The notes below the pieces were generated by a model. That model was given only the letters and a program-made list of their open reading frames with translations, searched no databases and was not told the origin of the DNA. A stretch of 43,568 nucleotides of DNA from JAWLHJ01 sp040904945. Lineage in GTDB: Bacteria; Gemmatimonadota; Gemmatimonadetes; Longimicrobiales; Gaopeijiaceae. Positions 24,113 to 31,874 of this stretch are shown one piece after another (positions within the stretch are counted from its first letter, which is position 1; every line of letters starts with the position of its first letter). The stretch spans positions 1 through 43,568 of the forward strand of contig JBBDSM010000062.1 in the NCBI GenBank assembly GCA_040904945.1, read 5' to 3'. Both the position numbers and the translations under genes were made by a program.

Positions 24113-25417
24113 CTACAACGCCAACCGCCTGAACATGCGGACCTTCTCCATGTACTTCTCGAAAAAGAAGCGGTGGATGTCCAGCATGTTCAGCTCGCGC
24201 CCCTGGATGTACGCCTGCTCGATGTCGGTCGTCGTGTCGAGCGGGTTACCGGTCGTGATGATCAGCGTGGCGTCCTTACCGACGGCCAGCGATCCGACCC
24301 GGTCGTCGATACCCATGACCTCTGCGGCGTTCAGCGTCACCGCCCGGATCGCTTCATCCTCGGGCAGACCGAACGCTACCGCCACGCCCGCTTCCCAGGG
24401 CAACCGGTTGGAGTAGGGCGCGCTCGAACCCCCCGAGATCGCAAATCGGACGCCGGCTTCGTGGAGACGGGCCGCCGCCGTGTACTCGTGGTCGTAGCCC
24501 TCCCAGTCGCGTCCGGGCGCGGCCATGGTCGACGTGAGGATCACCGGAATGTCGTGGGCCACCAGCCGGTCGGCCACGTGGATCGCGTCCTGTCCGCCTC
24601 GGATGACGATTCGGAGATCTTCCTCGAGGCCCCAGGTGATGGCGTCGTTCATCTGCGCCACGCCGTCTGCCGCGATGACCACCGGGATCGCGCGATCGAA
24701 CGCGGGGATCATCGCCTCGTAGCGGGAGTCCGTGCGTACGGTCTCCCCTGCTTCTACGGCATCCCGGTAGGCCCGGGCATCCGCGAAGAAGTCCCGTAGA
24801 CGCTCGACCTGCGACACGTACGACGGCTCGTCGTCGTCGGTCTCCAGGGGATCGGGCCAGTTCACGTTGAGCGCCGCGGTCCCGTCGAGCGACATCTCTT
24901 CCCAGGTCCACCCCTCGAGGTTGAGCGCGGAAGACATGCCGGACACCAGCCCGCCCCCCGGCGTGCTCAACGCCACGAGGACCCCCGCGGTGCGGGTGGT
25001 GCCGATGTGGCGGCTCTCCGCGTTGACGGCGACCTCGGCCCGCACGTTCGGGTTGAAGTCACCGAGCTCGTTCACGTCGCTGGAGACGCCCACCGCGCCG
25101 ATCTCCGAGATGCCGACCGTGGTGTACGCGTCGATGAGCCCCGGGTAGAGGTGCTTGCCGGCTACGTCGACGACGCGAGCCCCGGCGGGGACCTGAACGT
25201 CGGCCCCGAGCGCGGTGATGACCCCGTTCTCGAACACGATGGTTCCGTTCTCGATCACGCCGTCGGACACCGTATGGATGGTGGCGCCCCGGAGGGCGAT
25301 TGGCTCCGACTGCGCCGGGACGGTCATCCGTACCTGCGCTTCGGCCACGGCCGCTCCACCCAGGACCAGGGCCGCTACGGTCGCCCAGATCCTCACACTC
25401 ATCGACATCACCCTCAT
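24113..25417 (-). CDS. Secreted amidohydrolase-like protein lacking the HxH motif
   Basis: This 434-residue protein has a signal peptide (about 1-27) and an amidohydrolase-superfamily fold of the imidazolonepropionase-like type. The entry motif that normally reads PGxIDxHxH is LYPGLIDAYTTVG (90-102) here, with Y98 and T100 where metal-binding histidines belong. Towards the C-terminus, AISGGSSAPYSNRLPWEAG and VGKDATLIITTGNPL mark the end of the barrel and the second beta domain. The missing ligands suggest a non-catalytic or differently acting partner. Its ATG overlaps the stop of the large amidohydrolase gene by four bases, so the two are made together. Export to the periplasm is expected. 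Confidence 0.85.
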   Translation of the reverse strand: MRVMSMSVRIWATVAALVLGGAAVAEAQVRMTVPAQSEPIALRGATIHTVSDGVIENGTIVFENGVITALGADVQVPAGARVVDVAGKHLYPGLIDAYTTVGISEIGAVGVSSDVNELGDFNPNVRAEVAVNAESRHIGTTRTAGVLVALSTPGGGLVSGMSSALNLEGWTWEEMSLDGTAALNVNWPDPLETDDDEPSYVSQVERLRDFFADARAYRDAVEAGETVRTDSRYEAMIPAFDRAIPVVIAADGVAQMNDAITWGLEEDLRIVIRGGQDAIHVADRLVAHDIPVILTSTMAAPGRDWEGYDHEYTAAARLHEAGVRFAISGGSSAPYSNRLPWEAGVAVAFGLPEDEAIRAVTLNAAEVMGIDDRVGSLAVGKDATLIITTGNPLDTTTDIEQAYIQGRELNMLDIHRFFFEKYMEKVRMFRRLAL

Positions 25418-28389
25418 CGGTCCGTCCCCCCGTTCGAGGCGAGAATCGCCTGGATCAATCGCGCCCGCTCATCATTGATCTGCGCCCGTAGCTCCGCGTC
25501 TTCCTCCAGCGAGAAGTAGCGCCGGCCGTCCACCCACGTCTGCTCGGCCCGGGTGAACTGCGAGAGCGGATTCCCGCTCCAGACGACGAAGTCACCGTCC
25601 TTCCCCGCCTCGAGTGAGCCGACCTGGTCGTCGATGGCCACGGCCTGCGCCGCCTGGTTCGTGACCAGGGACAGCGCCTGTTCCTCGGTGAGACCCGTTC
25701 TGAGCAGCTTACCAGCCTCCCAGTTCATACGGCTCGCGATCTCGGAGTTGTCCGAGTGGAGGGAGGTGACCACGCCCGCCTCCATCAAGATCCGCGCGTT
25801 GTAGATCGTCGCGTCGTACGCCTCCAGCTTGAACGACCCCCAGTCGCTCCAGACGATGGCGGCGACACCCGCCTCCGCCAGCTCGGGCGCGATCTTGTAG
25901 GCCTCAACTCCGTGCTGCAGCGCCTGCACCCGGAAGCCGAACTCTTCGGCCAGACGGATCAGCGCCAGGAACTCGTCCTGCCGGTACCCGTGCGACGAGA
26001 TCAGCAACTCTTGATCGAGGATGTCGAGAATCGCCTCCATGCGGAGGTCCCGGCGCGGTGGGATGCCTTCGCCGGTGGTCTCCCAGCGCTCCCATTCGGC
26101 CTCGTAGTCGCGGGCCGCGAGGAAGTGGTCCCGCACGATCTCCTGCACGCCCATCCGCGTATCCGGATAGCGCTCGGAGCGTCGCTTCGGGTTCTCACCC
26201 AGCGCGAACTTCACGGTGCGCGGGGCGCCTTCGAGCTTCAGGTCCTCCGGCAGGCTCCCCCAACGCATTTTCACGAAGACGTTCTCGCCGCCGATGGGGT
26301 TCGCCGAGCCGTGCTTGATGTGGGCGGTGGTGAGGCCCCCGGCGAGCTGGCGGTACATCCAGATGTTGTTGTGGGTGACCACGTCGCCCATCTGCACCTC
26401 GGGGACGATGGCGAAGCCGCTCTCGTTGACCCCGCTCGTTCCCGAGTGGATGTGTGGGTCGATGAGGCCCGGCGTCACGTGCTTGCCCGTGCCGTCGATC
26501 ACAACCGCCCCCGACGGGGCGGTCAGGTTCTCCCCGACCTCGGCCACCTGCCCTGCCCTGATGAGGAGGTCGGCATTCTCCATGCGCCCGTCCGGCCCCT
26601 GTGTCCACACAGTGGCGTTCCGCACCAGCACGGCCGCCGGCTGATCCGGGATGGAGGGGCGTCCGTACTCCATCATCGGACGGATGAACGGGAGGTCCAG
26701 CTCCGGGACGTTCATCGCCACGGTGCCGCGCACCTCGCCCGTGTACTCCTGGATCCTGGAGCCGCTGAACGCGGGGTTGGCTCCGTTGGGCAGGTTACTC
26801 CAGCCGTAGAAGTCGTCGCCGGCCACCGATCCGGCCAGGAGGATGCTCCCCTCGTAGTCCAGCGGGTCACCCGGGAAACGCACTTCGGTCCGGCCCGTCT
26901 CGGCAACCAGGGAGGCGGAGGTGAGTGGGATCGTGACGCCGCCGCCGGGTCCGTCCGGCGCGACCTCGATGTGACCCTCGAGCCGATTGAGCGGCCCCTC
27001 CAGCCTGAGCTCGGCCTCGAAGCCGAAGTCGTCGTTGGACGCGATCCGCCAGGTCCCGCGGGCGTCGATCACAGGCGTGCTCGTCACGTCGTAGGCACGG
27101 CCGTTGATCCAGACGTCCACGACGTCGGCGTCCTGCGTGAAGAGATCCCCGTCCGCCACGACGAGGTTCGCCACCTTGCCCTGGGCGATGGTGCCGTGGG
27201 TCCGCTCGATGCCCAGCCACGCGGCCGGCGTGACGGTGAGCGCCGCCAGGGCGTCGGTGGGGCTGAGGCCGCGAGCGACGGCGATTCTGAGGTTGGGGAG
27301 GAACTGGTTCAGCGAGGCGAGCCCGTCCGACGTGATCGCGAACGGGACTCCGGCCTGCGCCAGCGCTCCCGGACTCGTGGGAGCGAGGTACCAGTGACGA
27401 AGCTCGGCCAGCGAGGCGTTGAGGGCCGCCTCCGGGTCGTCGACGTCCGGCGCATCCGGGAAGTCGAGCGGGACGATCAACGGATCGGTCCGGCCCTGGA
27501 GGACGTCGATGATGCGATACTCCTGACCGCTCCCCCGGAACCACGGTGTCACGCCGAACTCGCCGGCGATCCGATGGGCCCGAAGGTACTCCTCCTCGGT
27601 TGCGGTCTCGAACAGGGCCGGCTGCTGCCCCCCGATCACGGGTTCGAGGGCTTCGAGTGCCGCGCTGGTCTCAGGCGGCAGGAACGCCCTTCCGCTGGAC
27701 TCGTAGGCGGCCCACGCCCGCTCGTACCAGTCGGCGTCCATGAACGTCTGCTCCATGAGCGCGACGGTCCCCATGGGCGAGTTCGGGTACGAGCCGCCCA
27801 GCTGGAAGCTCCTCTGGAACCCGACGGCCTGCACGAGGTCGGGACGGAGGACGCGATCGCGAGGCCCGCCGTCGCCGAGGTTCACCACGGATGCCTTTCC
27901 CCGGAAGATCCCCTGCTTGGGCACCGCCAGAGCCACGCCGAATCCCTGCGAGCGGAGGGAACTCCGCCGCTCGGACTCGTTGGTCAGGTTCATGGTCGTG
28001 CTGAACCAGGCCCGAACCTGGGGATTCCAGTGCGTCGGACCGATATCACCGCCTTCCGGAACCGCGTCCAGGCCGAGATCGGCGTGGGCGTCGATGAAGC
28101 CGGGGTAGATCGTGTGACCGCTGAGGTCCCACACCCGGGCTCCGGCCGGGGCGCTGACGTTCTGTCCCACGGCCTGGATGATTCCGTCCCGGATGACGAC
28201 GGTCGCGCGGTCCAGGACCTGCCCCGGAGCGGTGACGACGCGAGCCCCGGTCAGAGCGTGAAATGTGCCCGTGTTCTCCCGCATGCCCTCGACGGGCTGG
28301 GTGCGGGTGGTCTGCTGGGCAGCGATCCCGACAGGCAGGAGCGCCAGCGCCAGCGCGATATGGATTCCCTTCACGGTATTCCTCGACAT
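25414..28389 (-). CDS. Secreted tandem-domain amidohydrolase (991 aa)
   Basis: This 991-residue exported protein has a signal peptide (1-24) and two amidohydrolase-like halves. The first half (about 45-460) has YPGFIDAHADLG, with H102 and D104 in place of HxH, and ends VANLVVADGDLFTQDADV. A beta-rich linker (about 460-600) follows. The second half has a full metal motif, TPGLIDPHIHSGTSG (H646, H648), SSHGYRQDE, and a final SLHSDNSE region that holds the last metal residue. So the C-terminal half looks catalytic and the N-terminal half degenerate. Related proteins act on peptides or cyclic amides; the substrate is unknown here. The ATG at 28389 gives a good signal peptide. It is translationally coupled to the shorter amidohydrolase-like gene downstream. 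Confidence 0.88.
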   Translation of the reverse strand: MSRNTVKGIHIALALALLPVGIAAQQTTRTQPVEGMRENTGTFHALTGARVVTAPGQVLDRATVVIRDGIIQAVGQNVSAPAGARVWDLSGHTIYPGFIDAHADLGLDAVPEGGDIGPTHWNPQVRAWFSTTMNLTNESERRSSLRSQGFGVALAVPKQGIFRGKASVVNLGDGGPRDRVLRPDLVQAVGFQRSFQLGGSYPNSPMGTVALMEQTFMDADWYERAWAAYESSGRAFLPPETSAALEALEPVIGGQQPALFETATEEEYLRAHRIAGEFGVTPWFRGSGQEYRIIDVLQGRTDPLIVPLDFPDAPDVDDPEAALNASLAELRHWYLAPTSPGALAQAGVPFAITSDGLASLNQFLPNLRIAVARGLSPTDALAALTVTPAAWLGIERTHGTIAQGKVANLVVADGDLFTQDADVVDVWINGRAYDVTSTPVIDARGTWRIASNDDFGFEAELRLEGPLNRLEGHIEVAPDGPGGGVTIPLTSASLVAETGRTEVRFPGDPLDYEGSILLAGSVAGDDFYGWSNLPNGANPAFSGSRIQEYTGEVRGTVAMNVPELDLPFIRPMMEYGRPSIPDQPAAVLVRNATVWTQGPDGRMENADLLIRAGQVAEVGENLTAPSGAVVIDGTGKHVTPGLIDPHIHSGTSGVNESGFAIVPEVQMGDVVTHNNIWMYRQLAGGLTTAHIKHGSANPIGGENVFVKMRWGSLPEDLKLEGAPRTVKFALGENPKRRSERYPDTRMGVQEIVRDHFLAARDYEAEWERWETTGEGIPPRRDLRMEAILDILDQELLISSHGYRQDEFLALIRLAEEFGFRVQALQHGVEAYKIAPELAEAGVAAIVWSDWGSFKLEAYDATIYNARILMEAGVVTSLHSDNSEIASRMNWEAGKLLRTGLTEEQALSLVTNQAAQAVAIDDQVGSLEAGKDGDFVVWSGNPLSQFTRAEQTWVDGRRYFSLEEDAELRAQINDERARLIQAILASNGGTDR

Positions 28390-28477
28390 GCAAGAGTGGG
28401 TTGGATGACAATTACGAGACCCGGACGCCCGCGTCAAACCGGCGTGACGCGTCCGGCCGCGCCTCCCTCAGCCCGAA

Positions 28478-28577
28478 NNNNNNNNNNNNNNNNNNNNNNN
28501 NNNNNNNNNNNNNNNNNNNNNNNNNNNNNNNNNNNNNNNNNNNNNNNNNNNNNNNNNNNNNNNNNNNNNNNNNNNNN
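28478..28577. other. Assembly gap of exactly 100 N
   Basis: This placeholder gap cuts the C-terminal end of the TPR lipoprotein gene. The 88 bases between the gap and the amidohydrolase start (28390-28477) include an in-frame continuation of about 21 codons to a stop at 28412. It could be the true end of the TPR protein, but only if the gap preserves frame. Confidence 0.97.
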
Positions 28578-29311
28578 TGGTAGTACGCGATGTTCTCCTC
28601 GACATCGAGGTCGCTCGGCACTTCGGCCAGGAGCCGCTGGGCTTCCTCGTTCCGCCCCGCGCGCATGAGGCCACGGACCGCCCACTCGGTCATGGCCACC
28701 CAGGACTCGGGGTCGTCTCCGTTGGCCGAGCACGAGCGGAAGTCCGGCGACGCGGCCGCACGTGCCGCCTCGTCGTCGGCCAATCCGAGGCACCGCAGAT
28801 ACTCACCCGCAGCATCGTCGAAGCGTCCAGCCAGGAAATACGCGAGGCCCAGATGGTACGCCACGTCCCAATTGAGGGGCGCGAGCTCCCGCGCCCGCTC
28901 CAGGTCGACGATGGCCTCGTCGAAGTCCCTGAGGGAGATGTGCCGGTGGCCGCGGAACCGGTAGGGACGCCAGTCTTCCGGCGCCAGCTCGGCCGCCCGG
29001 GTGTAGAGCGCCATGGCCTGCCGGTAGTGCCAGAAATTCCGGCGAACCCTCCCTGCCTCGATCAGCCGCTCGACGTCGTCCGGAGCCTCGGCCAGCGCTG
29101 AGTCCGCCGCGGCGATCGCCCCCGTGCTGTCCTCCATCGCGTAGAGCTCCTCGCCGAGGAGCGAGACGGTCTGCGGCACGGTGAGCGGGTCGGGTACCAG
29201 GTGGGCAGGGTTCGGCGAGTCGCTCGCGTCGGGGGCAGGATCGTCACCGCACGCCACCGGAACGAGGCACGACAAAAGGAGCGCGACGGGGAGGATGTGG
29301 GCTCGGCGCAT
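28578..29311 (-). CDS. TPR-repeat lipoprotein, C-terminus lost in gap
   Basis: The 244 visible residues begin with a lipoprotein signal peptide (lipobox VPVAC, Cys about 21) and a Pro/Asp-rich spacer. Tetratricopeptide repeats follow, with units around RRNFWHYRQAMALYTRAAEL, YRFRGHRHISLRDFDEAIVD and VAYHLGLAYFLAGRFDDA. TPR proteins are scaffolds for protein complexes at the envelope. The start at 29311 has a near-perfect GAGGTGAT ribosome binding site. It lies just beyond the hairpin that appears to end the Tad operon. A TadD-like role (TadD is also a TPR lipoprotein, and none is found inside the locus) is possible but not shown; it may equally belong with the amidohydrolase genes downstream. 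Confidence 0.85.
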
Positions 29312-29416
29312 GATGATCACCTCGGCCTGGGGGGCGGACGGCTCAGATCGACATACTGCGCCCTCCGACCGCGTTACGTCCAGTGGTGGCCGCGCGACGC
29401 ATCGTGGACTGAACGC

Positions 29417-29452
29417 CGAGCGGCCCCGGGCCTTTCGACCCGGAGCCGCTCG
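29417..29452 (-). terminator. Strong hairpin ending the Tad transcription unit
   Basis: Arms of 14 bases (29417-29430 and 29439-29452) pair with one mismatch around the eight-base loop CCTTTCGA. The structure starts 24 bases past the stop of the last lipoprotein gene. No U-tract follows, so it may need Rho or act as an mRNA 3' end stabiliser. It marks the most likely end of the long minus-strand unit that begins at flp. Confidence 0.6.
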
Positions 29453-29475
29453 TTCGTCTGGTCCAGCAGGAATCC

Positions 29476-30258
29476 CTAGGAACTCGGATTCGCGACCAGC
29501 ACGGCATCGAACGAAAGCGTCATCGCCGTGCCATCCTCGACCGGGTTGCCGAGAGCGTAGACGCCACCCACGTCCGTCCGGATCAGGATCACCCGCCCGG
29601 CGTCGAACGGGTCGGCGACGAGCTCCGTGGTGAACACCGCCCCTGCTACGTCTTCCTCGGTGAGCGCGTCCAGTGTGACGCCCGGAAGGTGGGCGATCTC
29701 CAGGTCGAGCGTCTGGTTCTGCCGGATGACGGCATGGGGCTCGGTCTGAGTGCTGTTGTGCACGTAGATATCCCACGCCGTGTTGTCCCCGCAAATGCTG
29801 AACGGACACTCGAGAACCACTCCGTCATCCAGGTTCGGCCGTTCCCGCCCAAACTGGATGGTGTACGCGGTGCCCTCGCCGGGCGCGCACACCACGCTCA
29901 GCGTCGTCTCGGCGGTCTGCTCGGCGCTGACGTCTACGGAGACGGCCTCCACCGAGCAGTTGTTCGCCACGTCGCCCAGCGCGAGCTCGTAGGTGGACGG
30001 GTCGAGCTCGGGAACCGTGATCTCGTCGTTCGGGCCGATGGCGCCGGCGCTCTCGCCGTTCACCATCAGCTCGTAGCCGTCGTCCTTCATGAAGCCCGAC
30101 GTCACGGTGGTCACCGTGATCGCGCCCGGCAGGACCACCTCTTCTTCGACAGGTGGCGCGACGGTGCTCTCGTCGCAACCGGAAGCGACCGTGGCCACCA
30201 GAGCCAGCATGACGCTCCACGACTTGCGTCGGCTCGGGATATGATTGCGCTCGTACAT
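29476..30258 (-). CDS. Lipoprotein of unknown function with beta-sandwich-like regions
   Basis: This 260-residue exported lipoprotein has an N-terminal signal ending VASGC (Cys about 27). An acidic linker leads to a region with GAITVTTVTSGFMKDDGYEL and ELDPSTYELALGDVANNC, which looks like the short PEGA or carboxypeptidase-regulatory-like beta domain that occurs in envelope proteins. Six Cys residues are present. No named family recognised. The start at 30258 has AAGGAG eight bases upstream. It is the last gene before the 29417-29452 hairpin and follows the beta-propeller lipoprotein gene by 35 bases, so it is probably the distal gene of the Tad-linked unit. Confidence 0.7.
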   Translation of the reverse strand: MYERNHIPSRRKSWSVMLALVATVASGCDESTVAPPVEEEVVLPGAITVTTVTSGFMKDDGYELMVNGESAGAIGPNDEITVPELDPSTYELALGDVANNCSVEAVSVDVSAEQTAETTLSVVCAPGEGTAYTIQFGRERPNLDDGVVLECPFSICGDNTAWDIYVHNSTQTEPHAVIRQNQTLDLEIAHLPGVTLDALTEEDVAGAVFTTELVADPFDAGRVILIRTDVGGVYALGNPVEDGTAMTLSFDAVLVANPSS

Positions 30259-30293
30259 CTTCTTTTCTCCTTGGGTTACGCTGCAGGATTCCA

Positions 30294-31229
30294 TCAGGGT
30301 CGCCAGACGGGACGCTCGTCGTCCGCGTCGGTGGCGGTCAGGCGTACGGTGTTTGTGCCGGCGGCTTCGACGACGTAGATGTCCCAGCTGCCGTTCCGGT
30401 TCGTGTCGAAGGCGAGCAGGGCTCCGTCCGAAGACCACGACGCGTCGAAGTCGTCCGCCGGGTGGGTCGTGATCCGTCTGAGGTCCGACCCGTCGGCGCT
30501 CATCGTGTAGAGATCCATGTTCCCGCCGGCCCGGTCGCTCACGAAGGTGATCCTGGCGGAACCCCCGGAGCCTGCGATCGCCTTCGGTGCTCCATCGAAG
30601 GACGGGTCGTCGGTGAGGTTCTCCAGCCCGCTCCCGTCGACATTCATCTTCCAGATGTCACCGTTCCCGGAGCGGGTCGACAGGAACGCGAGCGTGGCCG
30701 GACCGAGCCACTGGGGCTCGGAGTCGTCGTCCTCGTGGTCGGTCAGCCGCACGGGCGACGAGCCGTCGGCCCCCATGACGTAGATCTCGGAGCTCCCGTC
30801 CCTCGTCGAGGAGAACGCGATGCGCGCGCCGTCCGGAGACCAGCTCGGGAAGCGGTCGATGGCGGGGTGGTCGGTGAGGCGCGTGACGTTCGAGCCGTCC
30901 ACATCCATCAGGTAGATCTCGGTGTTGCCGTGCCGGGTGGACGCGAACGCGATCCGCTCGCCGTCGGGAGACCACGAAGCGTCGCCGTCCAGAGCGGGAT
31001 GGTTCGTGATGTTGATTCCGTCCGAGCCGTCATCGACCATCAGGTAGATCTCACGATTCCCGTCGCGTTGCGTCTCGAAGGCGATGATGTCGGGGGCGCC
31101 GAAGTCGAACTCCTCGTCCGACCAGGCCTGCTCCACCCGCAGCTCGAGGGGCAGATCTCCGCAAGCGACGGAGCCAAGCACGAGGATCAGGAGAGGGGCC
31201 AGCCGTCTGGCCCGATGCGTCGTGTTCAT
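30294..31229 (-). CDS. PD40/TolB-like beta-propeller lipoprotein
   Basis: This 311-residue lipoprotein has a signal peptide ending GSVACG (Cys 23), followed by about six beta-propeller blades of the PD40 type. The repeated landmarks are EIYLMDVDGS, ASWSPDGERIAF and SWSPDGARIAF, as in the TolB C-terminal domain. Such propellers bind proteins at the outer envelope. I chose ATG 31229 with GAGG six bases upstream; GTG 31241, which overlaps the preceding stop by four bases, and ATG 31235 are alternatives. It follows the repeat membrane protein gene with at most a few bases between them and belongs to the accessory tail of the Tad unit. Confidence 0.85.
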   Translation of the reverse strand: MNTTHRARRLAPLLILVLGSVACGDLPLELRVEQAWSDEEFDFGAPDIIAFETQRDGNREIYLMVDDGSDGINITNHPALDGDASWSPDGERIAFASTRHGNTEIYLMDVDGSNVTRLTDHPAIDRFPSWSPDGARIAFSSTRDGSSEIYVMGADGSSPVRLTDHEDDDSEPQWLGPATLAFLSTRSGNGDIWKMNVDGSGLENLTDDPSFDGAPKAIAGSGGSARITFVSDRAGGNMDLYTMSADGSDLRRITTHPADDFDASWSSDGALLAFDTNRNGSWDIYVVEAAGTNTVRLTATDADDERPVWRP

Positions 31230-31237
31230 GCTCATCC

Positions 31238-31870
31238 TCACGGCGTGGGGAACGTCGAGACCGACGGAGCCCCGTCGGCGCCGACGCCGATCAGGGTCCG
31301 CAGTGTGCCGAAGCGGTCGGCGAAGTGGGCCTGCGTCGATCCGTCAGGCTCGAGGCCGAACACGGCCCGGCTGACGCCCTCGGCGTCGGCGAACACCAGA
31401 TTGGTCGTGCCATCGGGCAGGTACCCGAGCACGGCGCGCGGGCGGGACTCGCCGTCGTGGATCGTTACGCCCGGCGAACCGTCGGCGAGCACGGTGAGTC
31501 GGATACGCGCCCGACCTTCGCGGTCCGACAGAGCGAGGTGCGCCCGTCCGTCCTCGTCGGTCGCCAGGCGGCCGCGCTCGATCCCGTCCGTGTCGCGCAG
31601 CACCACTTCGCGGGTGGAGACGCTGTCTACGGCCCAGACCCCGTCTCCCGGAGCGAGCGCTCGGAAGACCACCACCGCGGCTGCGATGCTCACGACCAGA
31701 CTCAACGCACCCAAGCGGGCCAGCCAGCGCCCCCGGGTGAGCCGTGCCTCCAGCCCCGCGATCCTGCGCTCGAGACGCGCTTCGGACTCTCGGATCCGGT
31801 ACTCCGAATCGGAGGCCGCTCCAGCGGTCGACCCGCCGAAGGCGGCCGTGTCAGGCATGCCGTGGTTCAT
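31238..31870 (-). CDS. Membrane-anchored protein with five tandem beta repeats
   Basis: This 210-residue protein has an N-terminal cytosolic coiled coil (about 23-46), one transmembrane helix (about 51-71) and then five tandem repeats of 22-26 residues (about 89-205). The unit has a turn Dx2G or similar, then an x-x-R/L strand, then DG and a hydrophobic strand. Examples are LRDTDGIERGRLATDEDG and ADAEGVSRAVFGLEPDG. The spacing suggests a beta-roll or beta-helix outside the inner membrane. Function is unknown, and I know this repeat only as an unnamed pattern in bacterial envelope proteins. The ATG at 31870 lies four bases after the AAA ATPase stop, so it is translated from the same message. 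Confidence 0.72.
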   Translation of the reverse strand: MNHGMPDTAAFGGSTAGAASDSEYRIRESEARLERRIAGLEARLTRGRWLARLGALSLVVSIAAAVVVFRALAPGDGVWAVDSVSTREVVLRDTDGIERGRLATDEDGRAHLALSDREGRARIRLTVLADGSPGVTIHDGESRPRAVLGYLPDGTTNLVFADAEGVSRAVFGLEPDGSTQAHFADRFGTLRTLIGVGADGAPSVSTFPTP

Positions 31871-31874
31871 CGGA

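Noticed and set aside
28412..28477. Separate small gene between gap 3 and the amidohydrolase
   Set aside because: Only about 21 codons remain and the start would be in the gap; it is at most the tail of the TPR protein.
25756..28668. A 970-codon open frame on the plus strand
   Set aside because: It is the antisense of the tandem amidohydrolase gene, has no family features, is rich in Arg/Gly/Val typical of high-GC shadow frames, and runs through an N gap.
28578..29311. Calling the TPR lipoprotein tadD
   Set aside because: It lies beyond the hairpin that ends the unit and its repeats are generic; context alone does not establish the role.
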